A stretch of DNA of 7,362 bases from Hyphomicrobiales bacterium (GCA_012032065.1 JAAURV010000155.1:1-7362); one strand, 5' to 3'. Positions 1 to 7,316 are shown, counted from the first letter of the stretch. Made by a program: numbers and translations. Notes: generated by a model from the letters alone, not told the origin.

Positions 1-293
1 TGCCACTTCAACCGATCAGTTTCGGAGCGCCTGGCTCGGTCCCAGATTATATAGGAAATCGCCACGCGCCGAAGGGGACCGGATTGGATTGCCGCAATCA
101 CATCCGCATGTGTCAGCGCATCCGCCGTTCCCTCGATCTGAGTCTGAAACTCGCCCGCGTCGATGCTGTCGGATGCATCGATCGCCAATACCAGCACCGC
201 GTCCGCCATGGCCTCGTTGGCTTGAGCGGGCAAAATGACGAGAGCATGAATGAGGATCGCAAGAAAGCCGGCCAGCAGATGAAAACCGCGCAT
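1..293 (-). CDS. DUF1194 domain secreted protein (VWA-like), 5' part only
   Basis: The first 97 codons of a minus-strand gene run off the left edge of the window, so no stop codon is visible. Residues 1-25 look like a Sec signal peptide: a short basic start (MRG), a hydrophobic core and an AQA cleavage site, after which the mature protein begins NEAMADA. Residues 33-43 form a hydrophobic strand ending in DASDS, the DxSxS metal-ion-dependent adhesion motif of von Willebrand factor A folds. A helix with DAGEF and a second strand (VAISYIIWD, 77-85) follow, which is the pattern I know from DUF1194 proteins. The family is predicted to be exported, and its function is not established. The ATG at 293 is chosen because the signal peptide starts there; AGGA lies about 10 nt upstream. 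A shifted minus-strand frame here (16-300) lacks these features. The family call is from memory of the motif pattern. Confidence 0.85.
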   Translation of the reverse strand, partial: MRGFHLLAGFLAILIHALVILPAQANEAMADAVLVLAIDASDSIDAGEFQTQIEGTADALTHADVIAAIQSGPLRRVAISYIIWDRARRSETDRLKW

Positions 294-318
294 GAGTCAC
301 ATCCTGAACTAGCCCCCT

Positions 319-368
319 TGCGCAGGTGATAGGCGGGAGGAGCAGGGCGGTCTGTGATCTAAATCACA
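319..368 (-). promoter_or_regulatory. Candidate Crp/Fnr-type class II promoter for the DUF1194 gene
   Basis: Positions 353-368 read TGTGATCTAAATCACA, a perfect palindrome matching the Crp consensus TGTGA-N6-TCACA and sharing the GAT-N4-ATC core of Fnr/FixK sites. On the minus strand a -10-like TATCAC lies at 331-326, which would place the start near 319 and the palindrome centre (360.5) at about -41.5, the classic class II activator position. The -35 position (354-349, CAGACC) is poor, as expected of an activator-dependent promoter. The palindrome overlaps the stop codon of the upstream permease gene. Sequence and spacing are seen directly; regulation is inferred. Confidence 0.55.
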
Positions 369-1101
369 ATCTTCATGAGTCCCTGGAGGCCTGTTGCCAG
401 CCCCAGTATCGCCAGCAGCACCAGCACCCAGTTCCGGAAAGTCTCCGGATTGGCGCGCTTGAAACTCCGCGCACCCAGCCAGACCCCGGCGAGCAGGGCG
501 GGCAAGAAAATCGCTGCCTGAATGAAGATGCCCGAAGTCACCAGCCCCGCCCGTGCCTGAAAGCCAAGTCCCATCAGGTCGGTAATCAGGAAGTAGGCAA
601 CAACCGAGGCGCGTCCGGCGAGATTTCCGGCGGGCGTGGCGAAATAGAACAGGATCACCGGTGGCCCGCCAATGCCGGTTGCGCCATTGGCAAAGCCGGA
701 GGCAGCACCCGCCGCCAGCGAAACAACATTGCCCGGCATGGTCTTGAGGGCAAATCCGCGCCAGAGCAGGAACGTGGCGGCGAGGACGAAGATTGCCAGC
801 CTGCTTGCATGGGCGCTTCCGGGGCCGACGTCATCAGCCACACGCCCAAGGGTGTTGCGGCCGCGCAGCCCAAAATCAATGGGACGAGGGAGCGCCAGTG
901 AATGTCGCGCCAGATTCCGGGTAGCAGGTGCAGGCTGGCCGCGATCTCGAGGAGGAAGATCGAGGGAACGAACTGCGCAGGCGCCATAACCAGCGACAAG
1001 GCACTGATTGCGAGGAGCGAAAAACCGAAGCCGGAATAGCCGCGGACAATGGCAGCGCCAAGGATGCAGAGGGTCGCATAGAGCATGACGGTCGGCTGCA
1101 T
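359..1101 (-). pseudogene. TauE/SafE family permease, interrupted by a frameshift
   Basis: This is a membrane permease of the TauE/SafE (sulfite exporter) family, read in two frames. The N-terminal half starts at ATG 1101 and runs to about 808 (98 residues). It contains the conserved RGYSGFGFSLL (20-30), a second hydrophobic segment and PLGVWLMTSAPEAPM. The C-terminal half resumes in the other frame at about 802 with RLAIFVL and runs 147 residues to the TAG at 361-359. It contains the second repeat motif GFANGATGIGGPPVILFYF and several further membrane segments. Joined, the halves give about 245 residues, the usual family size. In-frame TAA at 1113-1111 makes ATG 1101 the first possible start, and no clear Shine-Dalgarno precedes it. 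The family moves small anions or sulfonates across the inner membrane, but the substrate here is unknown. The break may be a real mutation or a sequencing error. Confidence 0.8.
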
Positions 1102-1148
1102 GGCGGATGCTTAGACCCCGCCCGGCCTCGAACTTAGCTCCAGACATG

Positions 1149-1179
1149 AAAAAGGCCCGGTCCATCCCCGAACCGGGCC
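1149..1179 (-). terminator. Rho-independent terminator after the VOC gene
   Basis: On the minus strand a perfect 8-bp stem (GGCCCGGT at 1179-1172 with ACCGGGCC at 1161-1154) encloses a 10-nt loop. It is followed directly by a run of five T (1153-1149). It lies 21 bp past the VOC stop codon and 48 bp before the permease start, so the two genes are probably not fully cotranscribed. There is no T run on the plus-strand side, so it works in one direction. Confidence 0.9.
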
Positions 1180-1199
1180 AAGGGCCTCTCCCCTCGGGT

Positions 1200-1589
1200 T
1201 CAGTGCCGGGCGGACGTTTCCGGTTCGATCAATCCGATCAAAGCGCCGGTCGTATCGGTTACAACGGCCAGTTTGCCCACGCCGGGCACGTGCGTGGCAG
1301 GCCGCATCACTTCGCCGCCAGCCTTGGTGGTATCGCGCTCTGCCTTGTCGATGTCATTGACCGACATGTAGGTCATCCAATGCGAGGGAATGCCGGAATA
1401 GTCCGGAACTGTAAGTCCAAAAACGCCTCCCACGGGCTTGCCGTCCTTCCTGGCGATCCAGTAGGCGGCGCCGTCGGGCAGGGGGGCCGGTTCGAACTGC
1501 CAGCCCAGGGTGCGGCCATAAAAAGCCAAGGCCGCCTCAGGTTCCCATGTATTGAGTTCGTGCCACCAATTCTTCTGCGGCAAGGACAT
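1200..1589 (-). CDS. VOC family (glyoxalase/bleomycin-resistance fold) protein
   Basis: A 129-residue protein with two beta-alpha-beta-beta-beta half-modules typical of the vicinal oxygen chelate superfamily. The first runs from about residue 8 to 60 (WWHEL, then PEAALAFYGRTLGW, then a GGVFGL strand). The second runs from about 70 to 122 (HWMTYMSVNDIDKA, then AGGEVMRP, then LAVVTDTTGALIGLIEP). His10 or His70 and Glu122 lie where metal ligands often occur, but I cannot assign a reaction. The length fits a single-domain VOC protein, which would act as a dimer. The start is the ATG at 1589 because GAGAGGGAG lies 9 nt before it; an in-frame ATG at 1619 would put that ribosome site inside the gene. 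It is divergent from the ribosomal operon and ends in a terminator. Confidence 0.85.
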   Translation of the reverse strand: MSLPQKNWWHELNTWEPEAALAFYGRTLGWQFEPAPLPDGAAYWIARKDGKPVGGVFGLTVPDYSGIPSHWMTYMSVNDIDKAERDTTKAGGEVMRPATHVPGVGKLAVVTDTTGALIGLIEPETSARH

Positions 1590-1598
1590 TGAGTGATT

Positions 1599-1607
1599 CT
1601 CCCTCTC
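1599..1607 (-). promoter_or_regulatory. Ribosome binding site fixing the VOC gene start
   Basis: GAGAGGGAG on the minus strand ends 9 nt before the ATG at 1589. It supports this start over the in-frame ATG at 1619. Confidence 0.7.
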
Positions 1608-1677
1608 TAAGTCTCGCAATGTTGCCTTGTCGCCGCCGACTCAGCGAAGGTGAAGTGATTGCAAGGCGGTCCTGTGA

Positions 1678-1698
1678 CCGCAATTGGGCGAATTGCGG
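1678..1698. repeat. Perfect 8-bp inverted repeat, possible operator
   Basis: CCGCAATT (1678-1685) and AATTGCGG (1691-1698) are exact reverse complements around a 5-bp GGGCG spacer. There is no T run on either side, so it is not an intrinsic terminator. It lies about 90 bp upstream of the VOC start codon and about 90 bp upstream of the rpsL -35 element, so it could be a regulator site for the VOC gene. Its function is unknown. Confidence 0.5.
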
Positions 1699-1782
1699 CA
1701 GATGGACGCGCATTGTGCATCGCAGCGGCAGATTGGAATGAAATCCTCTCGAATGCGATCCAAACGGCAAATTTTCACGCGA

Positions 1783-1818
1783 AGAGGGGTTGACGCCCTC
1801 TAAGCCGTTGCGTAGAAC
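1783..1818 (+). promoter_or_regulatory. Sigma70-type promoter of the ribosomal operon with a dyad over the -35
   Basis: TTGACG at 1790-1795 matches the -35 consensus in 5 of 6 positions. After exactly 17 bp comes TAGAAC at 1813-1818, a 4 of 6 match to the -10 element, placing the start near 1825 and giving an untranslated leader of about 209 nt. An AT-rich patch (AAATTTT, 1769-1775) sits near -50 to -56 like an UP element. The -35 box lies inside a perfect 6-bp inverted repeat (AGAGGG at 1783-1788, CCCTCT at 1796-1801). It is the best promoter match I found before rpsL, but the start site is inferred. Confidence 0.7.
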
Positions 1819-1843
1819 CCGCTCGCTTTCTTGAGGCAGGCAG

Positions 1844-1862
1844 TCGGCGCTTCGCGCGCCGA
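1844..1862 (+). other. GC-rich hairpin early in the rpsL leader
   Basis: TCGGCGC (1844-1850) and GCGCCGA (1856-1862) form a perfect 7-bp stem with a 5-nt loop (TTCGC), starting about 20 nt after the predicted transcript start. No T run follows, so it is not an intrinsic terminator. A smaller stem (GTTGC-GTTT-GCAAC, 1981-1994) lies nearer rpsL. They may stabilise the leader or take part in control; neither role is shown. Confidence 0.5.
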
Positions 1863-2033
1863 GACGTTTGCCAAAAAGCACAAAGCAACAGTCAAGGTCA
1901 CGCCCCCGAGCCTCGCAAGGGTTCTTCGGGCCTCTGGTTTTGGAACACTGCGGGATCCCGGACCGGATCGCGTCAGTGTCGTTGCGTTTGCAACAAGCGG
2001 TCCAGAGAATTCGAAGTTAGAGACAAGGCCACA

Positions 2034-2405
2034 ATGCCGACGATCAACCAGCTCATCCGCAAGCCGCGCAATGCTCCGGTCTACCGGAACAAGGTGCCGG
2101 CGATGCAGAATTGCCCGCAGAAGCGCGGCGTTTGCACGCGCGTCTACACGACGACGCCGAAGAAGCCGAACTCGGCCTTGCGCAAGGTGGCCAAGGTCCG
2201 CCTCACCAATGGCTTCGAAGTGGTGAGCTACATTCCGGGCGAGGGTCATAACCTCCAGGAACACTCGGTCGTCATGATCCGCGGCGGCCGCGTCAAGGAT
2301 CTTCCGGGTGTGCGCTATCACATCATCCGCGGCATTCTCGACACCCAGGGTGTGGTGAAGCGCCGTCAGCGCCGGTCCAAATACGGCGCGAAGCGTCCGA
2401 AGTAA
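2034..2405 (+). CDS. rpsL: 30S ribosomal protein S12
   Basis: A 123-residue S12, the usual bacterial length, starting MPTINQLIRKPR. S12 sits at the decoding centre of the small subunit and helps monitor codon-anticodon pairing. The decoding loops are intact: TTTPKKPNSALRK (39-51) with Lys43, and GGRVKDLPGVRYH (84-96) with Lys88 and Asp89. The lysines mutated in classic streptomycin resistance are therefore wild type, and Asp89 is the residue methylthiolated by RimO in E. coli. The C-terminus RRSKYGAKRPK is typical. The stretch NAPVYRNKVPAMQN (13-26) differs somewhat from the alphaproteobacterial sequences I recall, which usually have a lysine near position 17. AAGG lies 5 nt before the ATG. 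It is the first gene of the operon, after a leader of about 209 nt. Confidence 0.98.
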   Translation: MPTINQLIRKPRNAPVYRNKVPAMQNCPQKRGVCTRVYTTTPKKPNSALRKVAKVRLTNGFEVVSYIPGEGHNLQEHSVVMIRGGRVKDLPGVRYHIIRGILDTQGVVKRRQRRSKYGAKRPK

Positions 2406-2426
2406 GCGCGGGGAGAGAAGAGCAAC

Positions 2427-2897
2427 ATGTCACGCCGCCATCGCGCCGACAAACGAGTGATCAACCCGGATCCGAAGTTCGGCGATCTCATCGTCTCCAA
2501 ATTCATGAACAACCTCATGTACGAGGGCAAGAAATCGGTCGCCGAGTCGATCGTTTACGGGGCCCTCGACAAGATCCAGGCCAAGGCCAAATCCGATCCA
2601 TTGCAGGTTTTCCACCAGGCGCTCGATAACGTAGCGCCCGCCATCGAAGTCCGCTCTCGCCGCGTGGGCGGCGCCACATACCAGGTTCCCGTCGAAGTGC
2701 GCACCGAGCGCCGCCAGGCTCTCGCCATCCGCTGGATCATCATCGCGGCCCGCGCCCGCAGCGAAAACACCATGGTCGACCGGCTTTCGGGCGAACTGCT
2801 CGATGCTTCGAACAACCGCGGCACCGCGGTCAAGAAGCGCGAAGACACACACAAGATGGCGGAGGCGAACCGCGCCTTCAGCCATTACCGCTGGTAA
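2427..2897 (+). CDS. rpsG: 30S ribosomal protein S7
   Basis: A 156-residue S7, the standard length in alphaproteobacteria. S7 binds the 3' domain of 16S rRNA, starts assembly of the small-subunit head and lies near the E-site tRNA. Recognisable blocks are MSRRHRADKR (1-10), the GGATYQVPVEV beta-hairpin that reaches the E site, the RRQALAIRWII helix, and KKREDTHKMAEANRAFSHYRW at the C-terminus. GGGGAGAGAAG lies before the ATG as a strong ribosome site. The gap after rpsL is only 21 bp, much shorter than the roughly 96 nt in E. coli that carries the S7 repressor site, so E. coli-style feedback at this junction is unlikely. Confidence 0.98.
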   Translation: MSRRHRADKRVINPDPKFGDLIVSKFMNNLMYEGKKSVAESIVYGALDKIQAKAKSDPLQVFHQALDNVAPAIEVRSRRVGGATYQVPVEVRTERRQALAIRWIIIAARARSENTMVDRLSGELLDASNNRGTAVKKREDTHKMAEANRAFSHYRW

Positions 2898-2906
2898 GAG
2901 ACGATC

Positions 2907-4979
2907 ATGGCCCGTCAATACGCCCTCGAGGACTATCGCAACTTCGGCATCATGGCGCACATCGATGCCGGCAAGACCACGACCACCGAGCGCATCCTCT
3001 ATTACACGGGCAAGAGCCACAAGATCGGCGAAGTGCACGACGGCGCCGCCACCATGGACTTCATGGAGCAGGAGCAGGAGCGCGGCATCACCATCACCTC
3101 CGCCGCCACCACCGCCATCTGGCAGGGCAAGCGGATGAACATCATCGACACGCCAGGCCACGTGGACTTCACCATCGAAGTCGAGCGTTCGCTCCGCGTG
3201 CTCGATGGCGCGGTGTGCGTGCTCGACTCGAACCAGGGCGTTGAGCCGCAGACGGAAACCGTGTGGCGTCAGGGCGATAAATACAGCGTGCCGCGCATCG
3301 TGTTCTGCAACAAGATGGATAAGACCGGCGCTTCCTTCGATCAGTGCATCAAGGACATCAAGGAACGCCTTGGCGCGAAACCGGTTCCGATCCAGCTTCC
3401 GATTGGCGCTGAATCAAATTTCAAGGGCATCATCGATCTGGTTCGCATGAAGGCCGTCGTCTGGGAAGACGAGGCGCTTGGCGCCAAGTACCATGACGAA
3501 GAAATCCCGGCCGGCCTTGTTGATGCAGCCGTCACGGCGCGCAACGAGATGATCGAGGCCTGCGCCGAGCTCGACGACCAGGCGACGGAGGATTTTCTCA
3601 ATGGCAAGGAAATCTCCAACGAGACCATCAAGAAGCTGCTCCGCAAGGCGGTGATCAACGGCGCGTTCTTTCCGGTGCTTTGCGGTTCCGCTTTCAAAAA
3701 CAAGGGCGTACAACCGCTTCTTGACGCCGTGGTTGATTATCTGCCCTCGCCGCTCGACCGTCCGTCCATCAAGGGCATCGACGGCAAGACCGGCGAAGAG
3801 ACGGTGCGCAAGGCTGGCGATAATGAGCCGCTTTCGCTGCTCGCCTTCAAGCTGATGGACGACCAGTACGGCGTTCTGACCTTCTGCCGCATCTATTCCG
3901 GCACGCTCGCCAAGGGTACGGGCCTGCTCAACTCCACCCGCGAAAAATCCGAACGCGTCGGCCGCATGGTTCTCATGCACGCCAACAACCGCGAGGAAAT
4001 CTCGGAAGCTCATGCGGGCGACATCGTGGCGCTGGTCGGACTCAAGGAAACCCGCACCGGCGATACGCTCTGCGATCCCGCGAAACCGGTGATCCTGGAA
4101 AAGATGGAATTCCCCGATCCCGTCATCGAAATGAAGGTCGAGCCCAAGACCAAGGCCGACCAGGAGAAGATGGCGGTGGCGCTCTACAAGCTGGCGGCCG
4201 AAGACCCCTCCTTCCGCGTCACAACCGACAGCGAGTCGGGCGAGACCATCATCAAGGGCATGGGCGAGCTTCACCTCGACATCAAGGTCGATATCCTCAA
4301 GCGCACCCACAAGGTTGAAGTCGCCGTCGGCGCGCCGCAGGTGGCTTATCGCGAAACCATCACGCGCGCCACGGAGATCGATTACACCCACAAGAAACAG
4401 ACGGGCGGCACGGGGCAGTTCGCCCGCGTCATTCTCGAGATCGAGCCCAACGAAAAGGGCAAGGGTTACGAATTCGAGTCGAAAGTCGTCGGCGGCACGG
4501 TGCCGAAGGAATACATCCCCGGCGTCGAAAAGGGCCTCAACTCGGTAATGACGTCTGGCGTTCTCGCTGGCTTCCCGGTTGTCGACGTCAAGATCGCGCT
4601 GACCGACGGCGCATATCACGAAGTCGACTCGTCGGCGATCGCATTCGAAATCGCGGCGCGCGCGGCCCTTCGCGAAGGCTTGCAGAAAGCCGGTTCCGTG
4701 CTGCTCGAACCGATCATGAAGGTCGAGGTCACGACGCCGGAAGATTATTTCGGCGGCGTCATCGGCGATCTCAACTCGCGGCGCGGCCAGATCGCCGGCA
4801 CGACGATGCGCGGCAACGCGCAGATCATCGCTGCGATGGTGCCGCTCGCCAACATGTTCGGCTACATCAATAACCTGCGCTCGATGAGCCAGGGCCGCGC
4901 ATCCTACACCATGCAGTTCGATCACTACGACCAGGTCCCCACGGCGGTGGCCCAGGAAGTCCAAAAGAAGTACGCCTAA
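2907..4979 (+). CDS. fusA: Translation elongation factor G
   Basis: A 690-residue EF-G, full length for the family. This cytoplasmic GTPase moves tRNAs and mRNA through the ribosome after peptide bond formation and helps split ribosomes with RRF. The GTPase motifs are intact: P-loop AHIDAGKTT (17-25), RGITI in switch 1 (59-63), DTPGH (81-85, with the catalytic His85) and NKMD (135-138), with GSAF as the fifth motif. Downstream blocks of domains II-V are present, including ESGETIIKGMGELHLDI (domain III), QTGGTGQFARV (domain IV) and EDYFGGVIGDLNSRRG (domain V). The start overlaps nothing; it is 9 bp after rpsG, and the only ribosome site is a weak AAGAG that overlaps the rpsG stop, which suggests translational coupling. 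Codons are strongly GC-biased (10 of 12 His codons are CAC). Confidence 0.98.
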   Translation: MARQYALEDYRNFGIMAHIDAGKTTTTERILYYTGKSHKIGEVHDGAATMDFMEQEQERGITITSAATTAIWQGKRMNIIDTPGHVDFTIEVERSLRVLDGAVCVLDSNQGVEPQTETVWRQGDKYSVPRIVFCNKMDKTGASFDQCIKDIKERLGAKPVPIQLPIGAESNFKGIIDLVRMKAVVWEDEALGAKYHDEEIPAGLVDAAVTARNEMIEACAELDDQATEDFLNGKEISNETIKKLLRKAVINGAFFPVLCGSAFKNKGVQPLLDAVVDYLPSPLDRPSIKGIDGKTGEETVRKAGDNEPLSLLAFKLMDDQYGVLTFCRIYSGTLAKGTGLLNSTREKSERVGRMVLMHANNREEISEAHAGDIVALVGLKETRTGDTLCDPAKPVILEKMEFPDPVIEMKVEPKTKADQEKMAVALYKLAAEDPSFRVTTDSESGETIIKGMGELHLDIKVDILKRTHKVEVAVGAPQVAYRETITRATEIDYTHKKQTGGTGQFARVILEIEPNEKGKGYEFESKVVGGTVPKEYIPGVEKGLNSVMTSGVLAGFPVVDVKIALTDGAYHEVDSSAIAFEIAARAALREGLQKAGSVLLEPIMKVEVTTPEDYFGGVIGDLNSRRGQIAGTTMRGNAQIIAAMVPLANMFGYINNLRSMSQGRASYTMQFDHYDQVPTAVAQEVQKKYA

Positions 4980-4997
4980 AGCAAACGGAGAGCTCCG

Positions 4998-6188
<1,191 letters not shown>

Positions 6189-6267
6189 TCAGAGATCAGA
6201 AGTCAGCGGTCAAGAGATTGACCTCTGACAGCTTGACCACTGACAACTGACAACTGAGACCTGAAAC
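6189..6267 (+). repeat. Heptad-repeat element with long imperfect hairpin between tuf and rpsJ
   Basis: The 79-bp spacer is built of 7-bp units. On the left, four units begin TCA (6189, 6196, 6203, 6210). After AT, units beginning TGA start at 6219, 6226 (8 bp), 6234, 6241, 6248, 6255 and 6262, most of them TGACNNC and two identical (TGACAAC). The last unit runs into the rpsJ ATG. The two sets are complementary in register: 6195-6214 pairs with 6232-6251 at 16 of 20 positions, with a 12 of 13 core (6202-6214 with 6232-6244) and a 17-nt loop. It has no T run, so it is not a plain terminator. Similar heptamer repeats are known in cyanobacterial spacers, but I do not know this one as a named family. 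Confidence 0.8.
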
Positions 6268-6576
6268 ATGCAACGTCAAAATATCCGAATCCGGCTCAAG
6301 GCCTTCGATCATCGCATACTCGACACCTCGACGCGCGAGATCGTGAACACGGCCAAGCGCACGGGCGCGCAGGTGCGGGGTCCCGTGCCGCTGCCCACGC
6401 GGATCGAGAAGTTTTGCGTGAACCGTTCGCCGCACGTTGACAAGAAAAGCCGCGAGCAGTTCGAGATGCGGACACACCGCCGCCTCTTGGACATCGTGGA
6501 TCCGACACCGCAGACCGTGGACGCGCTGATGAAGCTCGACCTCGCCGCCGGTGTCGACGTTGAAATCAAGCTCTAA
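6268..6576 (+). CDS. rpsJ: 30S ribosomal protein S10
   Basis: A 102-residue S10, the normal length. S10 is part of the small-subunit head and also serves as NusE, the partner of NusB in transcription antitermination. It reads MQRQNIRIRLKAFDHRILD at the start, then the extended loop RGPVPLPTRIEKFCVNRSPHVDKKSREQFEMRTHRR, and ends DLAAGVDVEIKL, all characteristic. Cys50 in KFCVNRSPH is a place where I recall Thr in relatives. No strong Shine-Dalgarno is present: only GAG at 6256-6258, about 9 nt before the ATG and inside the heptad repeat. It is the first gene of the S10 block, here joined to the str block. Confidence 0.97.
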   Translation: MQRQNIRIRLKAFDHRILDTSTREIVNTAKRTGAQVRGPVPLPTRIEKFCVNRSPHVDKKSREQFEMRTHRRLLDIVDPTPQTVDALMKLDLAAGVDVEIKL

Positions 6577-6598
6577 CGGGCTTTCGAGGAGTTAAGCG

Positions 6599-7309
6599 AT
6601 GCGTTCTGGCCTCATCGCACAGAAACTGGGCATGACCCGCATTTACACGGACGAAGGAACGCAAGTTCCCGTGACCGTGCTGAAGGTGGACAATTGCCAG
6701 GTGGTTGCGCACAAGACCGCCGACAAGCACGGCTATACCGCCGTGCAGCTCGGCGTGGGCGTGCCCAAGATCAAGCGGCTCACCAAAGCCGAGCGCGGCC
6801 ATTTCGCCGCCGCCAAGGTGGAGCCCAAGCGCAAGCTGCAGGAATTCCGCGTATCGCCCGACAACACCATTCCGGTCGGCGCTGAAATCACCGTCGATCA
6901 CTTCTTGCCCGGCCAGTTCGTGGACGTGACCGGAACGACAATGGGTAAGGGTTTTGCCGGCGGAATGAAGCGCTGGAACTTCTCCGGCCTCCGCGCCACC
7001 CACGGCGTGTCCGTCAGCCACCGCTCGATTGGTTCGACCGGCAACCGTCAGGACCCCGGCAAGGTGTTCAAGAATAAGAAGATGCCGGGCCATCTGGGCG
7101 CCGAGCAGGTAACCACGCAGAACATCGTCGTGGTGAAGACCGACAAGGAACGCGGCCTTATCATGGTCAAGGGATCGGTGCCGGGCGTCAAAGGCGCATG
7201 GGTTGCCGTGCGCGATGCGGTGAAGCGCAAGCTTCCCGATGGCGCTCCGAAGCCTGGCGCATTTACCGCGCAGGCCGCGGCGGCCGCGGCAGAGCCGGCG
7301 AAGGAGTAG
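6599..7309 (+). CDS. rplC: 50S ribosomal protein L3
   Basis: A 236-residue L3. L3 binds 23S rRNA early in assembly, and its long loop reaches towards the peptidyl transferase centre. Seen in order are MRSGLIAQKLGMTRIY (1-16), a beta-barrel region, KGKGF-like GTTMGKGFAGGMKRWNF (112-128), the loop RATHGVSVSHRSIGSTGNRQDPGKVF (132-157) and the terminal strand block HLGAEQVTTQNIVVV. Gln151 in GNRQDPG corresponds to the glutamine methylated by PrmB in E. coli. The protein is longer than the E. coli form (about 209 residues) because of an Ala/Pro-rich tail from about residue 213, common in alphaproteobacteria. GAGGAG about 8 nt before the ATG is a good ribosome site; the gap after rpsJ is 22 bp. Confidence 0.97.
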   Translation: MRSGLIAQKLGMTRIYTDEGTQVPVTVLKVDNCQVVAHKTADKHGYTAVQLGVGVPKIKRLTKAERGHFAAAKVEPKRKLQEFRVSPDNTIPVGAEITVDHFLPGQFVDVTGTTMGKGFAGGMKRWNFSGLRATHGVSVSHRSIGSTGNRQDPGKVFKNKKMPGHLGAEQVTTQNIVVVKTDKERGLIMVKGSVPGVKGAWVAVRDAVKRKLPDGAPKPGAFTAQAAAAAAEPAKE

Positions 7310-7316
7310 GGGCGTC

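Larger units (their letters stand above)
1590..2033. other. Divergent intergenic region between VOC gene and rpsL
   Basis: These 444 bp lie between the leftward VOC gene and the rightward ribosomal operon. They hold the VOC ribosome site, an inverted repeat (1678-1698), an AT-rich UP-like patch AAATTTT (1769-1775), the rpsL promoter (1790-1818) and the operon leader. I found no clear promoter for the VOC gene and no convincing small gene: open frames here overlap the leader or rpsL, lack ribosome sites, and resemble no protein family I know. Confidence 0.6.

Noticed and set aside
16..300. A 94-codon minus-strand frame at the left edge
   Set aside because: It is out of frame with the DUF1194 gene, which has the signal peptide and MIDAS motif; its own product is Cys/Arg/Gly-rich noise.
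326..901. A 191-codon plus-strand frame
   Set aside because: It lies opposite the permease gene, whose motifs are clear; the product is polar low-complexity sequence without family features.
1107..1592. A 161-codon plus-strand frame opposite the VOC gene
   Set aside because: The minus-strand VOC gene has a clear fold pattern, ribosome site and terminator; the opposite frame has none of these.
1831..2226. A 131-codon plus-strand frame in the rpsL leader (TTG start)
   Set aside because: It has no ribosome site, overlaps rpsL in another frame, and shows no family resemblance; it is not a convincing leader peptide.
2034..2405. Possible streptomycin-resistance changes in S12
   Set aside because: Lys43 and Lys88 are both present, so the classic positions are wild type.
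2430..3161. A 243-codon minus-strand frame opposite rpsG and fusA
   Set aside because: Low-complexity product made by antisense reading of conserved genes, with no ribosome site.
6218..6261. TTGACC copies in the heptad repeat as -35 boxes of an internal rpsJ promoter
   Set aside because: At 17 bp spacing the -10 positions read TGACAA and GAGACC, which are poor; the TTGACC matches follow from the repeat unit itself.
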